A DNA stretch of 64,000 bases from assembly GCF_003590095.1 (NCBI RefSeq), contig NC_039481.1, positions 4,588,001-4,652,000 of the forward strand, in the 5' to 3' direction. Shown here one piece after another: positions 1 through 13,256 of the stretch (position 1 is the first letter of the stretch; each line of letters opens with the position of its first letter). The notes beneath the pieces were generated by a model. It made no database searches. It was not told the origin of the DNA and was given only the letters and a program-made list of their open reading frames with translations. A program made the translations under genes and the position numbers. This DNA comes from Trichoplusia ni. Taxonomy: Eukaryota; Arthropoda; Insecta; Lepidoptera; Noctuidae.

Positions 1-1183
1 AAGAATAAACTTACATTCATAATGTTATTAGGGATTATTTATATACTTTAAACCAAGTACACAGTAATATTGTTTGTTTAGCTAATGCGCTGTGTTGATT
101 GTGCACCGTGTTGTTGACAGCTGACTCAGGATACGAATAGTCACTCTCATATATATTTTTAATGGTTTTTCCTTATAAACTATTGCTTCTATAATTTGCG
201 GTTTACCTGGAAGTTAGATTCCCGTGTAAATTGTTTTGCAAAATAACATAATTAAGCGTGAATGATGTCGCAAACAAATTTCGTTAGTTTTTTGTTGCCT
301 TGAAATGATTTCGACGTGAAGGGTGGTCACCTATTTTATCTGGCATATGTTATTCGAGACAAACAAAGCGAAATAAATCATTGTTTTGCTCACATCTGTG
401 GCACCGCTCAAAGAAAATATATCGCTCTCAAATAGTTATTCCAATATTGAGGAGTAGTTCGTGAAATAATATTAAACGTACCGAATTTCGGTCTGCGAAA
501 TTCCAAATAGGACAGCTTTGAAACGAACCTTAATTAAAAGCTGCGATGTCAAATGCACGCGAAATTGGTTTTTGGCCACTAACAATTATAGTAGGTTAGT
601 TAGGTATACGGGACGATAAAATCAGTATATGGTTTTTTTATGAATTCTATATTCTATAAAGCTAGGATCTACTCTTTAATATAATATAATTGCAGCAAAC
701 GACATTACGTATTACGTTTGTCAAATGTAGAAACGAGATAAATAGCAGGACAGTCGACGACGATATCGCAATAAAAAGTAATATAAAAAATGATTTTTTT
801 ATGTTAAGTCGCCTCTAACTTTAGTGTTATTTAACTTTCAAAGAAGAAATTAATTTGCGGTTTCAAATTAATGCCGGGATGATCCATCTTTGTTAGAAGC
901 GTTTACTTTTATTAATGTTCAGAAAACATTTCTGAATGACGGACGTTTTGTGAAAATTTTGAAAAAAATTAATGTAACATTTTACATATGGCTCTACCTA
1001 CATCCATTCGTACTTAATATACTAATGTTAAAATTGAGAAAACAGCTTACTTTCCTTATTTTTAAGGAAAGGACAGAGTTACTTTTATAATAAGCAGAAA
1101 TATTTGATAGAACTGAACCATAACCAATAAAACTTGAAATATATCAAAAAAACTGTGTTTAGTTTGGATAGAGCAATTTAAAT

Positions 1184-1455
1184 CACGTCTCCTACATAAG
1201 CGCAAAACAAGACAATGCAAGGATTTGTCGGGCGTGCCGGATAGCCTAGATCTTAGGCCACCTAGATATAACAAGGCTGCTGACAATGTTTCAGTAATGT
1301 TATGACCTAGTTACTAAAACAGTAATTATTTTAAATGATCAGTTCGCAACGAATACGTAGAGATAGCCACTCTTATATTATATTTTGTTATACCTATATT
1401 TTGTTATACCTGTAACAACATTAAATAAATATTCTATTCTATTCTATTCTATTCT
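1184..1455 (+). repeat. 3' end of a non-LTR retrotransposon with (ATTCT)n tail
   Basis: A GC-richer block at 1184-1300 runs into an AT-rich segment containing a duplicated TATTTTGTTATACC unit (about 1381-1410). It ends in TTAAATAAAT followed by five perfect ATTCT copies (1431-1455). A short pentamer tail after an AATAAA-like sequence is how many insect LINEs end. I infer an element inserted in + orientation. The 5' boundary and the family are not determined; it could also be a non-autonomous derivative. Confidence 0.45.
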
Positions 1456-3478
1456 ATATCTCACACCGGTTTTTCATTACTAATATAATTTACATTAAAA
1501 AAAATTGTATTATCATTTGATTTGAATAACATTAACACCGCACTGTTGACAACAGTCTTATAACCACAATAATATCAACGTAATATTGCGGTTAGAAATT
1601 ACAACTTTGACCCAAAAAAGTTGTTACAAAAAGGAACACCACAACACACACGGTTTGACTGCGTGAAGGTTGCACCTCTCTCATGGCTTTTATAACACCT
1701 GAAGCATGGTTATCACGTTGCCATGGCAACGACAGGCCGCCCTACAAATATAAGTGCGGCTTAAGGCGCGTTTCAGGATTACACAGCCGATGATTCAATT
1801 AACGTCGACATGCTAACGCCCCACCGTGAGCGACGCGCTCAAATGTAATCAACTTTTTGAAATGTTGGTTCCGGATGTACCTATAACTTCACACCTTGAA
1901 TTCGTTATGGGATGTCGTAACTTGGCATTTTATCTTTAAGATAACATTGTTCACTAAGTAATTGTAATAATAATTACAGCATATTATCTAAGGAACTGGT
2001 CCACATAACATGTCTCATTTTATAACAGCCTAATTATTTTTACATACATACTTGCAATAGTTTTGCATCTACTTTGGATTCTTCATGTCTGTTCTCCCAT
2101 AGAGCGGAGGTGAATGATCCCTAGTAGATGCCCCATCACTCTCTAGATTAAAGTTCTCAAGAAGGCCTCTGCACGTTGGACCTGTGTCCCCGTTCACGCC
2201 TTTAAAAAGGACCGGGTCTCTTCTCTTGAAGTTAACCCGTGAATGAAAAAAGAATTACAGCATATAAATGCTCATTGCTCTGCCTAAACAGGCATTATAT
2301 TTGACTATAACTCTAATAGGTTTTTCAGGTTTGAATAACCTTACACCTCAGGATATTAAAAATACACGAGTCTACATTCGCTAGCATTGTTCAGCTATGT
2401 AGGTAAATAGGAACAAAGGAGACGGGAAAATGTAACCTTCATCAGAGAGTTTACTTTTACCGGGAAAACATAATAAAGCTACGAGATAAAGCCGTTGTTT
2501 CACGTCAACACTTCGTCTTCCCCGAGTTGAATTGTAATTGCTTTTCTTGTGTACAGTATAAATATACATAAACTTGGATCAGGGGGTTAATTTTGAGGTA
2601 CATATTTTTAAAACCAATATTTTTCTCTTGTTAAAGAATGGAATGTACCTAGAATATTGTGTAAGAGATTTGTAGGTTAAAATGTGAAAGCATATTTCTT
2701 TTTTAAAGCGAACTGGGTGTAATTCATAGGGACTAATAAGAACCAGTCTGTTGTAAGCCATACATCTTGCAAGCTTGAGTGCTTGCACTCAGAGCACGCC
2801 TATTAGGTATCGATCTTTTCCCGTAACTTTCACAATATTAGCACTACCGCTACTAGATATCGGGCACTCAAACAAATCCCTTTTATCTCGTATTAAAATG
2901 TTATATTTAAGCAGAGTTATCGTAATCCCCTTGAATATGATTAAAAACTTGCAATTTATTATCTGTGCCGCTAGTGTCATGACCCAAATTGATAGGCGAC
3001 CGTCAGTCTAGAACAAAGAACTACGTAATTTTTATCTATTACGTCAATAAAACGTCTTTTCCTTTAGCCGACGCACACTAATCTGATTACTTACCGGTGT
3101 ATGTTCCTACGTCACTTTAGATCTGTTATAGAACCGCTTACAGGTGATTCAACTATATAGGGATTATGTTTTTGGGCGATGCGAAAAAGGATTTATTTGA
3201 TAAACCAATTACTGAGGTTTAGGAACGTATGTTGAGTTGCTCTGAAGTGACCTACATAACGTATTAAACGGTTTAAGTAAATAAGTGTGAGTAGATGCAT
3301 CTAGAGTGTAAAAACGAATTAAAAATAAAAAGAGAAGCTATGTACCGCACGATGTAATTAAGAATTCAGCAACTTCAAAAGAAGCGTAGGTCATGAACTC
3401 CAAAATGATTGGTAGCTTGCACAATAAAGAGAACAGAATAAAGTTGTTTAAATCTATTCCTTAGAGACCTCAGAGAGG

Positions 3479-3590
3479 CTTACCACAATCTTTTAAAGAA
3501 GGATTGTTACAGTTGATGAGAAGAGAGGCCACCCTACTTCGTGTGGTGTTGCTGTCCTGCTTCCACAACTTAAAAATAATCGCCCGCTAT
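3479..3590. repeat. Degenerate copy of the CTTAC/GTAAG fold-back repeat
   Basis: It starts CTTACCACAATCTTTTAAAG and contains GTTACAGTTGATGAGAAG and later GCTTCCACAACTT. These match the outer and inner arms of the well-preserved copy at 50473-50593 in order and spacing. The right end is eroded, so the end coordinate is approximate. Confidence 0.4.
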
Positions 3591-6310
3591 TCTAGAGGCT
3601 TACACAACTTCCCAGTTTTATTTCATTTTTCTTTTAGCTTATACGGAACAAAGGAAGCTTTTGTAGAACGTTCATATAATAAAGCTTATTCAGGCCAGAC
3701 CTAAACTTGTATAAAGATCTGGAATTAAGATTAAACCTTGTTACTATATAGTTATTATATTTTGTATATCTCTTCGCCTTTCATTACGCAAAATGAATTT
3801 ACGTACCATTTTGGTTAACTAATTCTAGCAACAAAAACATGTAAAACCAAACATCACTCCGTATTGGACGAAATGTTCTGTCAAAGAAAAGGAATCGTAA
3901 AGGCCCAATTCCCAAGCCTGTAGCAATTTAAACGTATACAATTGCTTCAGTGAGCATAGGAAATACAATTATCATACGGTTCGAAATACCCGAGGCGTGT
4001 AAAAGGATATAGGTTTTGCGTAAGTCGGGTACAAAGTGATGCTTCCACAAAGGAAGAATTCTAATCTAAGCGGCGCCAAGAAAACTATTAGGTACAGGGG
4101 ATGGGAATGACGTCACATTCTTGACCCTGGATGTCGTGCCATACCATGGAAAAGCATTCCTATGTTTCTTACTTCCCACATTCTAATAAACGAGCGAGGA
4201 CTTTAAACTATTGCGTTTAGAGACTCAAGATGACGAGACACAAATCACGCACAGTCATGCATTGATGACGACACTATAAAAAGGTTTTTAGGTATCCAAT
4301 TGATGACTAAAAAGGATGAGTTTTATAACTTTTTATACCTCCGAACGTATGTTAAATTTTTAACCTGTTTTCGTTTAAATACTTGAATTTTATTAAAACT
4401 TCACCCTTCGGTAATAATATAATAATCCAGAAAGCCTACACAAAAATATTTGTTCTTTAATCTTCAAGTACTTAGCAACTACCTACAGTACAAAGTTTAA
4501 AGTATGTGGTTTTGTCATAACTCAGAAACTTGCGATGTTAGAAACTATCTCTGGCAAAAACTTGAAAACATTAATTAGCGTCGGCGTACAAAATAATTAG
4601 CAGTCCCCTCTTTGTTTATGCTGATATTTAACTAGTAAAAGTGGTTTTGAAAAGGCTATTGGGTCGGACTGAATGCAGAAGGTAGAGAACCTATAACTAT
4701 ACCACAACTTCGATTCAGCAATAAACCGCCAAAGGTTGAATTGATTGATTGATTGAAAAATAGCTTTGAATTTGTTTTATAATAAGGGTTTTTGAAGAGC
4801 GGAAAAGTTTTTTTTTTTTTTAGGATATACTGTCAAATTATATTAAAATTTCCGAACTACTGAACTAGGTTGACTTCTATTTTAGAAGTCGGAATAACAT
4901 TTTCAAATTTTCTTTTTTTTTATGTTAAAATTTTCGAAAGTCATGCTTTATTACAATTTATTTGCCGTAGCTATGGCGTCTGTAACAATCTATCGATTTA
5001 TATATTATTGACGCTCCAATAAAGCAATTTCTGTGAATTTAAATAATTATCATTAATTTTATAGAGGTAGTTTTCCAACACACGCAATGTAACCTTGTTA
5101 TAGCTATCGTTGATAAGTTAACCATTGTTATTACACTTAGATTATAAAGAATAGTCTGCGATATGATATCCAAATCAGATCTATTGAGATTAGCTGATCG
5201 ACCATCCGATAAAACTATTCAACGATAGTTAGTGGTTGTGTACTACTTCCGTATGGACTATCATTGCAAACAATCAACTATTTTGAAGCCTACGCAGACA
5301 AAGAGACATTTCAAATATCATTTATTCTTAGATAAGGAGACATCTAACGGAATGCTATCCAGACCCACAGCGAAGAGCCATTACATTTTGTATTGATATT
5401 TATGCAAGTGGTTTTTTTTTCAAAGGTTTAGATAATCTTAAATCTTGCAGCAAAAATCTAACGAGACTGTAGCATGTGGCTTCCTGGAAAATATGGGAGC
5501 ATTCAAGCAGGGTTTTTTTTATTAAAAGGAAAACTAAAGGCCGCAAAATAATACTGTTTGTCACTTCAGCAGAATTGTGTTAATGTAAGTAATATTAGAA
5601 TTATTATCGCCATATATTATGGACGATCTATGAATTCCACTTCTCTTGTGAATTCAAACACCTGTTTCGTATTATTATTCAAGAAACTTCTAAACTTTAA
5701 CCAACTTCAAAAAGAGAAGATTCTCCATTTTGGTATAGTTCGACATATCTGATTTGCATTATTTCCAGCGCGTTGCTTCCATAAAAAAATATGTGATTCA
5801 ACCTGTGGGCTTCGTAGAAAAGTTACAATACTGCAAGCAGTAAAAGTTGAAAGTATTTTAAACGGATGTATACGTAATAGAATTCGTTGTAATCAGTCAA
5901 TGTCGCGGACCGCGGTGATTGAATCGATCGCGCGCAAGGTCGGGGCTACCGTCAGGTGACCGTGTCACACAACATTCAAATTATAAAATGTCATTATTAA
6001 TGATGGCTGTAAACAAACAAGCCGCTTTGGGAACACTGGGAATAGTGCCAGTCGTGTGATATGTGCTTTATTTAATTTTAGTACCAATCAAAATGTATTA
6101 CTACCTATACATTATTACTTACTTTAAATAATAGCCCAAAACGTATTAGTGTGACAGTTTTGTCTTGACTAGTGTCAATAAATTATCAATGTCATTATGC
6201 TTAACACGACTAGGACCACTACGACATATACGAGTCTTTGAGCTAACAAAGGAGAGAATTGACTAATGGAATTCGTCGTACATAAATAAATTATTTAATA
6301 AGGATGTTAA

Positions 6311-6395
6311 AGGTTTAAAAAGGGCAAGTGGTTGGTAGACTCAATTACCCCTAAAGTTAAGCCCAGGAAGGGTTCAGGGTTCAGTCCCTTTTCTG
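6311..6395 (+). repeat. Possible tRNA-derived SINE head (weak)
   Basis: GGTTCAGGGTTCAGTCCC (about 6372-6389) resembles a pol III B box, and a TGGTTGGTAGAC-like stretch lies about 45 bases upstream where an A box could be. Neither matches consensus fully and no clear 3' tail is seen. This is a guess at repeat origin only. Confidence 0.18.
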
Positions 6396-9300
6396 CCTGT
6401 TTGTGTGTCTTTCTACCCTGTCCCACCTCGAAACTATTCGATGAAAACTTCCACGGTTTCCAAAATGAAGAAAGTCCTTTTCTACCGATGGTATATGCGA
6501 TGCTGTTACTGGTTGGAAATCAGACATCAAGGCTTCCCAAGTACCCATTTTAATTCGATATCAGTAAAAATTGAACGTAATGCGACTCATCCACGAAGGT
6601 TTAGTTCTCACTAGCTCTACGTATCGATGTCATCAAACAGATTGTGACGTCACAATGACTGTAATAAGACCCCCACAGTTGGTCATTATGACGCACACAG
6701 TGAGCCATCTATCTATGATGACGATCAAAGCATTGTTAGTTTAGAATATTTGAATACAATAGGGACATAAAAAAATACTGCACTTATACAAACAAAATAC
6801 ATGAAATAACCAACAAATCTTTTGGAAAGTATGGCTGTTTAAAAGGTTAATAAGGACAGGGTATTCAGGGTATACGTTATAAAACTAGTCTGAAATTACT
6901 AGGAAAGACTGGACCTTCACACACTAACAGCCACTTAACATTAATCGATTAAATACATACACTAACGAGTAGTAACGAGCTAGGTTTTACCTCCATCTAT
7001 CAACACATTTTCTAATAAACCTCCTTGTATAAACTGGATCATATCTAGACGAAGGTAAACTTATAAATCAAAACTCTTTAGTTTTATAGGCAGCTAGAGG
7101 CGAGGTTGTGTTCATGACCAAGTACTGGTGACCTTGTGGACGTGTGTGACGTAATGACACACCCACCAACCAAGCGTGAGGCATCTATGGACTGTACGTG
7201 ACTGTACAAAACACTACCGTTATTTGTACGTGAATGTATACGAGTAATTATGAGATAAGTGTATTTACAGATGTGTGCATGATAGGTCACTAACTAATCG
7301 CATTGCGACAGATTTCGATAGGTTTTACAAATTTACGTGAGAGTCCAACGAGTGAGATGGCTTGGAGTTTGATCCATGTTGTAATCCATGCTGTCAGAAA
7401 TAAACAATAGGTATAAGCTGGGATATTTATTTAAAACAATATTGTACCAATTAAGAAGATTCTTACTTATCCTTGTAAAAAAAAATATACTTAACTGATT
7501 TTCAATCTAATGATATTCGACTTTCGGTTTCAATTACAATGACCGTACTAACTACACTAGCTTTGTAATTGTGTATGTAGTTATACAAAACTGTTGCTAA
7601 GCATTGGGTATCCGGAAATCCTTTGTCGTTATTCTAGGATTACGTAGACGACATTTTTGAGGCGCCAGTAATACGCAAACTATTGATCTGAATAAGACAC
7701 CACTAATCTGCTAGTAATATAAGCGTAGAAAACGAGAAATTCACATTCATTCGTATATTTTCTTTCACAAAAAAAAACAACTGGTTTCTATTTCATTAGT
7801 TAGAAATACAGTTCAACTGATATTGGTATTCGATCTCCTTTCACACTTTTTTACGTTGTAAGAAAGGAGGTCTATCAAATTTTATTACATTGAACGAAGC
7901 AAATAAATAAAGCGATTGTAAATAATAAACTATAAAATCGCTCGAGCAATTTTATAGAGCAATCTTCTCGCAAGATGCAGGCAAGCGGCTTATATAAGGC
8001 TCTTAAAGTCTTACGGAGACAATGCCAATTGTGTCGTCAACTTAAGCTCTAAGAACTTTGAAAGGACTTTGAGTGAACGTGAATTTGAACAATCTATTTA
8101 CAATGTATTTGTAGGTAAACTTAAGTTTTGTGATCAACAATAATGAACTTGTAGTTTTGTGTCTTAGTATTGTGTTTTTCCTCGTTATAATCGTAATACA
8201 TCTATTAGATATCATTAAATTAATGACATCAATCGAGTAAAGGAGCAAGGATATTTGGTGCAGGTATATTTGAATGATGCATTATGAAGATAAATGGGCA
8301 CATTTCGTTAAATTTCAGAAACATAATGTTAAAGTCTTGGGCCTAAAGTTTACTTTACGTTTACGGAACTATGACGATTACCACTTCAAAAAAGTACGTT
8401 CAAGAGTTATTTACGTCTATATTAACTGTACTTCGACAAGGTTCAACACGACTTAAACGTTTTTAAACGAAAACAACTTTGACGACAACAAAGAAACTAT
8501 ACATGTTGTATGAAATCTACAGAAGTTTTGAACAGTTATGACACGTAGAGCAATTACAAGTTATAAAAATGCTTATTTGAAATAAAACCTTTTTGATTTT
8601 GATTCTATGGTAACAACTACTTAGACGTACCTATATTTTATTATCAGAATCATTCTTCCTAGCACGTGTCGTTTGTTTTAATCCAGCTGGCACAGGTTGC
8701 CTAGGAACCAAATAGTGCCGACAGACCCAAAATAGAACTGTGTATTGATTATACACCGTTAATAAACAAATGCTCCGATCTAGAGAATAAAGTGTTGTAT
8801 TAGCTGATGTACTATTCTTTTTGAATAATGCTTCTTTCATATTTTAGCTTTTATAGATTTTGTCATGTTCTCGTATTTGGAATAAATTGAAACTATTTGA
8901 AATGAAATTTGAAATATCGTCTATAAAGATGAAACCAGTCGAAATGCTGTACGGGTAAAATATTATCTAAATAACTATAACAATTTTAGATAAATTATAA
9001 CGGAAAAAATGCGATTTGATACGCTAAAATAAAACAGATGCTTACTAGATATCTAAGACGAAAGTAAAATTCGAAATTAGAAAAGTCTTAATTACTATGC
9101 CTGTAGTCATGTCTCATTATAACAATTAGCACTTTAAAAAGTAAGGTGCAAAGTCATTAAATAAATTATTTTGCGCAAATTTCACGGGAATTTTCCTTAA
9201 TTACGTAGCGTAAACGTAATGTAAAGAAGAGTAGGTAAGTTATGTAAAAAAATATTGAAACGAATATTCTTATAGCCGTTTCAACCCACTCAAATAGTTA

Positions 9301-11553
9301 TTTGAAATTCTGGTGAAATGTTTGTTATGAATCGAATCTAAGTAGAATTTTATTTCACCTCTAAATCTACTGACCATATATTATCCAGGCAAGACTTGAG
9401 TTATTATGCTTATAATTTCTTCTTATTTCGGAGTTCAAAAATTTATGATTTGTAATAAATTATATTGTAAGGAATAACTCAACATTTCGGTGTTACATTT
9501 TACGAAGCGTAAAAGTTTACAGTTCCAGAGTTATTAGACCTATCAAGAGATTTTACGTCTGTTTCAGTTTAGTTATCACGATTTATTACTTGTAACTAAT
9601 CTCGTTTCCTTTAAAGCGTCATTTGTTTTTGCCATCTTAGTTATAGTTTACCAATAACTAACATTACTTCCATTATTTAAAAGTAATATTACTTTCCGAC
9701 ATTAAACTTTTACAATAGCGATGAAATATCGATACCCTTATCATTGTCTAGATCTGAAATCTGATAAAATAACAATACCGGGATTGTTTTATTTGCTGTC
9801 ATATTGCTTAACCATTTTCAGCCGTAATCGATACGGCATGGTGATAAACCTAGCCGGTATTAAAAAAAAAAATTCCCGCTTTTAGGTACAAATAAGGTCA
9901 GATGATGGATACCTATAGCTGCAAGCACATTATCCTCCTTTTGCAGCCTGGCAAAAGTAGCGTGAAAATGTGTGTTGTTTTAAAAAGACACTCATATACT
10001 TTCGGATTTATAATATAGAATTTTCACCCTTATCAAATAGAGTAAAAACTGAAAATTAGTAATATTCTACACGGAGCTATGAGTATGCAAATAATATCCA
10101 TAATATTCGAATGTAACACAAGTTCTGAAGGTACATTCAGACGTACACCCCTCTAGGTTCCGAGCCCCTTTTAGGGCGCATTATTGTGTGTCTGGGGAGC
10201 CCCTATTCCTCTAAATAAACCCGAGAATGGCTCCCCTTTCAATCGATTTTAAAGTTAGATGCATTCAAATAAAGAGTGAATTTTTATTAACATGTTTAAA
10301 GAAGTATAGGTATGCTATTATGAGTATACGTGCTGTTTTAAAGAATACGTTGACGGTATTGTTGTGGACAATACTAAGCAACTGTTGGACAAACAAGTGA
10401 TTCTTTCCAGTACATTAAAGCTTTAAGAATTTGTCAGTTTTGCTTAGTTTTAAATTGTTATTTGTGGAGGGAAGAACTAGCAACTATTAAATGACATACT
10501 TTCTCAAGTAGTAGCATGTTCACAGTAAACAAACTAGGCAATGTTTACAACAAACATTTAAAATGTTTGTCAACGCAGCGTCGGTCGGTCTATGAGAACA
10601 TATGGTTATTATTAAACGTTCAAGTAGAAGTACTGGTAAAATACATTTTAAATTAATATTTTCTGTAAATTTCTCATGAGGCATTTCTAAAGGGCTTTGA
10701 TAGAAGAAAAGTCGTTTGAACTCAGTATACCTACGATATTTTTAAAGTTTTGACATTTCTTCTGGATTTTTTTGTTGTAGAATAATAAAAACTGACATCA
10801 TAAGGTAACTTTAAACCATTTTAAGGTATTGTTACCTAAACAAATATTTTAAATGTCGTCTTTTAAGTAAGTACTTAAGAATTTTATAAGTAAATGTTAT
10901 TATCAAGGGAATACATGAATCAATTCTATAGCTCTGTTTCGATAGGCCGGAAGCATGCCAACGTCTAATATTTCCTTTACGCAATTGCTCTTGAATAAAA
11001 TAACAAGTACCTTTAACTCCGAAGCAAGGACATAACTAATTATTAAATTATAATACAGGTGTAAGGGGCTATGAAAATAGTCCAACAATGAATAAAGATT
11101 TACTGTAGACAGTGAAACATGCAATAAAGCACATAAGCAATAGTGACAGTCACGGTGATTCATCACAATATTTCACACTCTACACACCTATTTCATCACA
11201 TATCTATTTATATCTCCAAGGTATATTCTATAAAATAAAAAATTGTACGAGTTAAACAATTAAATGAATTCCTTGTTTACTTGTTTTCGCAAGTTTGTTG
11301 ACACAACCGAAACCACGTGAACTTTGACGCCGGGTGTAAAGTTCAAAACAAATATTAGCATTACAATAATATGCCGGAAGCAAGCTGACGCCTGCACCTG
11401 AAACTGTGGCACTCGACACATACTACACCGCAATGTACACACAGCTCGGATCATACGACTTGCTATAAGAAGCACTTCCGCTAAGTCTCAACCATGACCT
11501 AACTGAAAATACTCGGTCGTCGATCTCGCGATCAGTTAAAATATATAAGTTAC

Positions 11554-11752
11554 CTTGTTGAGGCCGGGGTGCCTGAGGCGGTCGAGGCCGGACAGCCGGC
11601 TGCCCGCCGTGCCGTCTCCGGAGCCCCACAGTCCCAATACGATCGCGTTCCATCTCGTACGTACACTTCCCTCCGCTGGCCGCTAGCGACTGCTTGGCAG
11701 TGCCGGTCGCGCCGCTTGTTTTGTCTCGCTGGGCGGGGGGCGCTGGACTCAT
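11554..11752 (-). CDS. Malic enzyme, first coding exon (5' partial gene, apparent frameshift)
   Basis: On the - strand the last part of this exon, in frame with the donor at 11553-11552 (AACAAG|GTAACT), reads GSGDGTAGSR then LSGLDRLRHPGLNK. In cytosolic and animal malic enzymes a segment of the form GLDHLRDPRLNK immediately precedes GLAFTLEERQ, so I take this as the N-terminal exon of NADP-dependent malic enzyme, which decarboxylates malate to pyruvate and makes NADPH. The frame has no ATG after its upstream stop. Two in-frame ATGs (11752 and 11653) open a different frame reading MERDRIG, and the two frames meet at the GGG at 11635-11633. One base fewer there would join them. Either the assembly has an extra G, or this copy is broken, or an unseen splice is used. 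The next exon should begin with GLAF-like sequence; it is not in the window, so the gene runs off to the left. Confidence 0.5.
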
Positions 11753-11835
11753 CGCGGACTCGCTCCTGGGAAAGCAGGAAAATTTTCAGCGATAACGTAG
11801 ATATGAACCACACTGCGGTTTCTGCCGCTCGATAA
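11569..11835. promoter_or_regulatory. CpG-rich patch over a candidate promoter and first exon
   Basis: This is one of the few strongly GC- and CpG-rich stretches in an AT-rich neighbourhood. All frames are open across much of it simply because of base composition. It overlaps the malic enzyme first exon, and transcription would run leftward (- strand). No TATA box is evident. The start site would lie at or above 11780. Confidence 0.35.
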
Positions 11836-13142
11836 GAGATGGCGCTGAGGCAATGAACTCTGCTTATCGTGGGAATATTTTGAATTGAACATCAGTTATC
11901 GACAACGGCCTTTTAGGTAGGGTATTAATTGTAATTAAATAAATTGGATTGTTAGTAAAACATTTAAATAAAATTTTAAATACTTGTTAGGCGAGTACCT
12001 ACAGCTATTTTTATCACAAAACAATCGATATCTAAACCACATGTAAAATAGAGTGAATATTCAGGTCATTGACATTTTCTTTGGCTATCTGAGGAAGTTG
12101 CGGTTTGTGTCGCATATTTGTTGTCAGGCATTTGTCATTATAAACTTGTGTCGAAAGATGTAGGACTACTAGTGTCAGTCCAACCGTGGCGCGGGCTGCA
12201 CGTGTCCTCATTTGCAAGTAAATAGGATATTATCTCGAATTCAGGACTATTACATTAGTTATTTCTCTCGGGCGGTTCCGAGTTAGTTTTTTTTCAAGTA
12301 AGAGAAGGGATGAGCTTTGTAATTTCTGTTTCTAAACAGTGATATTTTTAGTTCTTGCATTCTGTAATCATTCTTTCTGTTATGAACAAAACCATTTACA
12401 GCATTCCAATAACAGAACCACGGTTTCTTTAACCCGAACTAATTATGTAACGAAAATAAATGTTATACCACTATACATATTAACATGTAATAGATAGGGT
12501 AATTTGAAAGTAAACTATGCGTGCACCCTTTTTCTAAAAGTATAAGAGTTTTTTACTTTTGTTATGCCATTTTCGTGTAAACATGTTACAAGTACTGAAA
12601 CCAAATTTTAAGAAAAGCAAAATGTAAATTTATATTTCATGAAAAAAATCATGTAATCAAATTACCAGTACTTTCATCTGACGCGGCGAAAGAATATAGG
12701 CGCCATCCACATTCCGTTTCATTTAAAATATATAATACAATAGGAATCATTTCAACACGCTAGTTAGTCTTACTACTTAACGGTATCAACATATTGAATA
12801 CTAACTTCACGCCAATGTTCGGAGTTTATGCACCTTTTAGTATCTTTATATGATATCTTTGAAACACTATAACCATCATCTAATGTGTTTAACACTGAAT
12901 GATGTGTATTTTGTTTCAAAGAAACAAAAGTCTTGAAGAAACCTGAATGTCAGTAAATTACAATACATAATAATATGGCAACTTTTTGAAATTGAAATCG
13001 ACAAGACAAAATATCTCTATAATCTATCTAAACTACTTAAAATATGAAGCTTTAAATTAGCCGACTTTACATCGAGACTATCTAAATAACAAAATCTAAG
13101 ATAGAAGGTCCTTTCCAATCGGACAGTGTATCTAGGTCACAG

Positions 13143-13256
13143 GTATACGCTGGCTACGGGGCTCCACAGGCTACGACTACCCGCTACGAAGCTCTACGGC
13201 CTACCTACGAATCGCGGGACAATCTCGACCGTGGGTTTGACATGGGCAGCTCATAA
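13143..13256. repeat. GC-richer coding-like fragment, probably a repeat relic
   Basis: On the + strand a 37-codon open stretch reads YAGYGAPQATTTRYEALRP then TYESRDNLDRGFDMGSS and stops with TAA at 13254. The DNA has loosely repeated GGCTACG / CGCTACG / CTCTACGG / CCTACCTACG units, so the tyrosine spacing may simply reflect an imperfect tandem repeat. The base composition differs sharply from both flanks. No family is recognised and there is no adjacent exon, so I favour a transposon or simple-repeat relic over a gene. Confidence 0.3.

Larger units (their letters stand above)
1..11553. other. AT-rich non-coding stretch, probably malic enzyme intron
   Basis: No convincing coding exon is visible on either strand. 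The open frames here are short, low-complexity and unlike known proteins. If the malic enzyme first exon at 11554-11752 is real, this stretch is the start of its first intron, at least 11.5 kb long, because no exon resembling the next part of that enzyme is seen. It holds a retrotransposon-like 3' end at 1184-1455, a fold-back repeat near 3479-3590, and several short fragments typical of decayed lepidopteran repeats (for example around 5697-5730 and 9992-10020). Confidence 0.5.

Noticed and set aside
7835..7869. CTCCTTTC...GAAAGGAG hairpin
   Set aside because: Only an 8-bp stem with a 19-base loop in low-complexity DNA; expected by chance.
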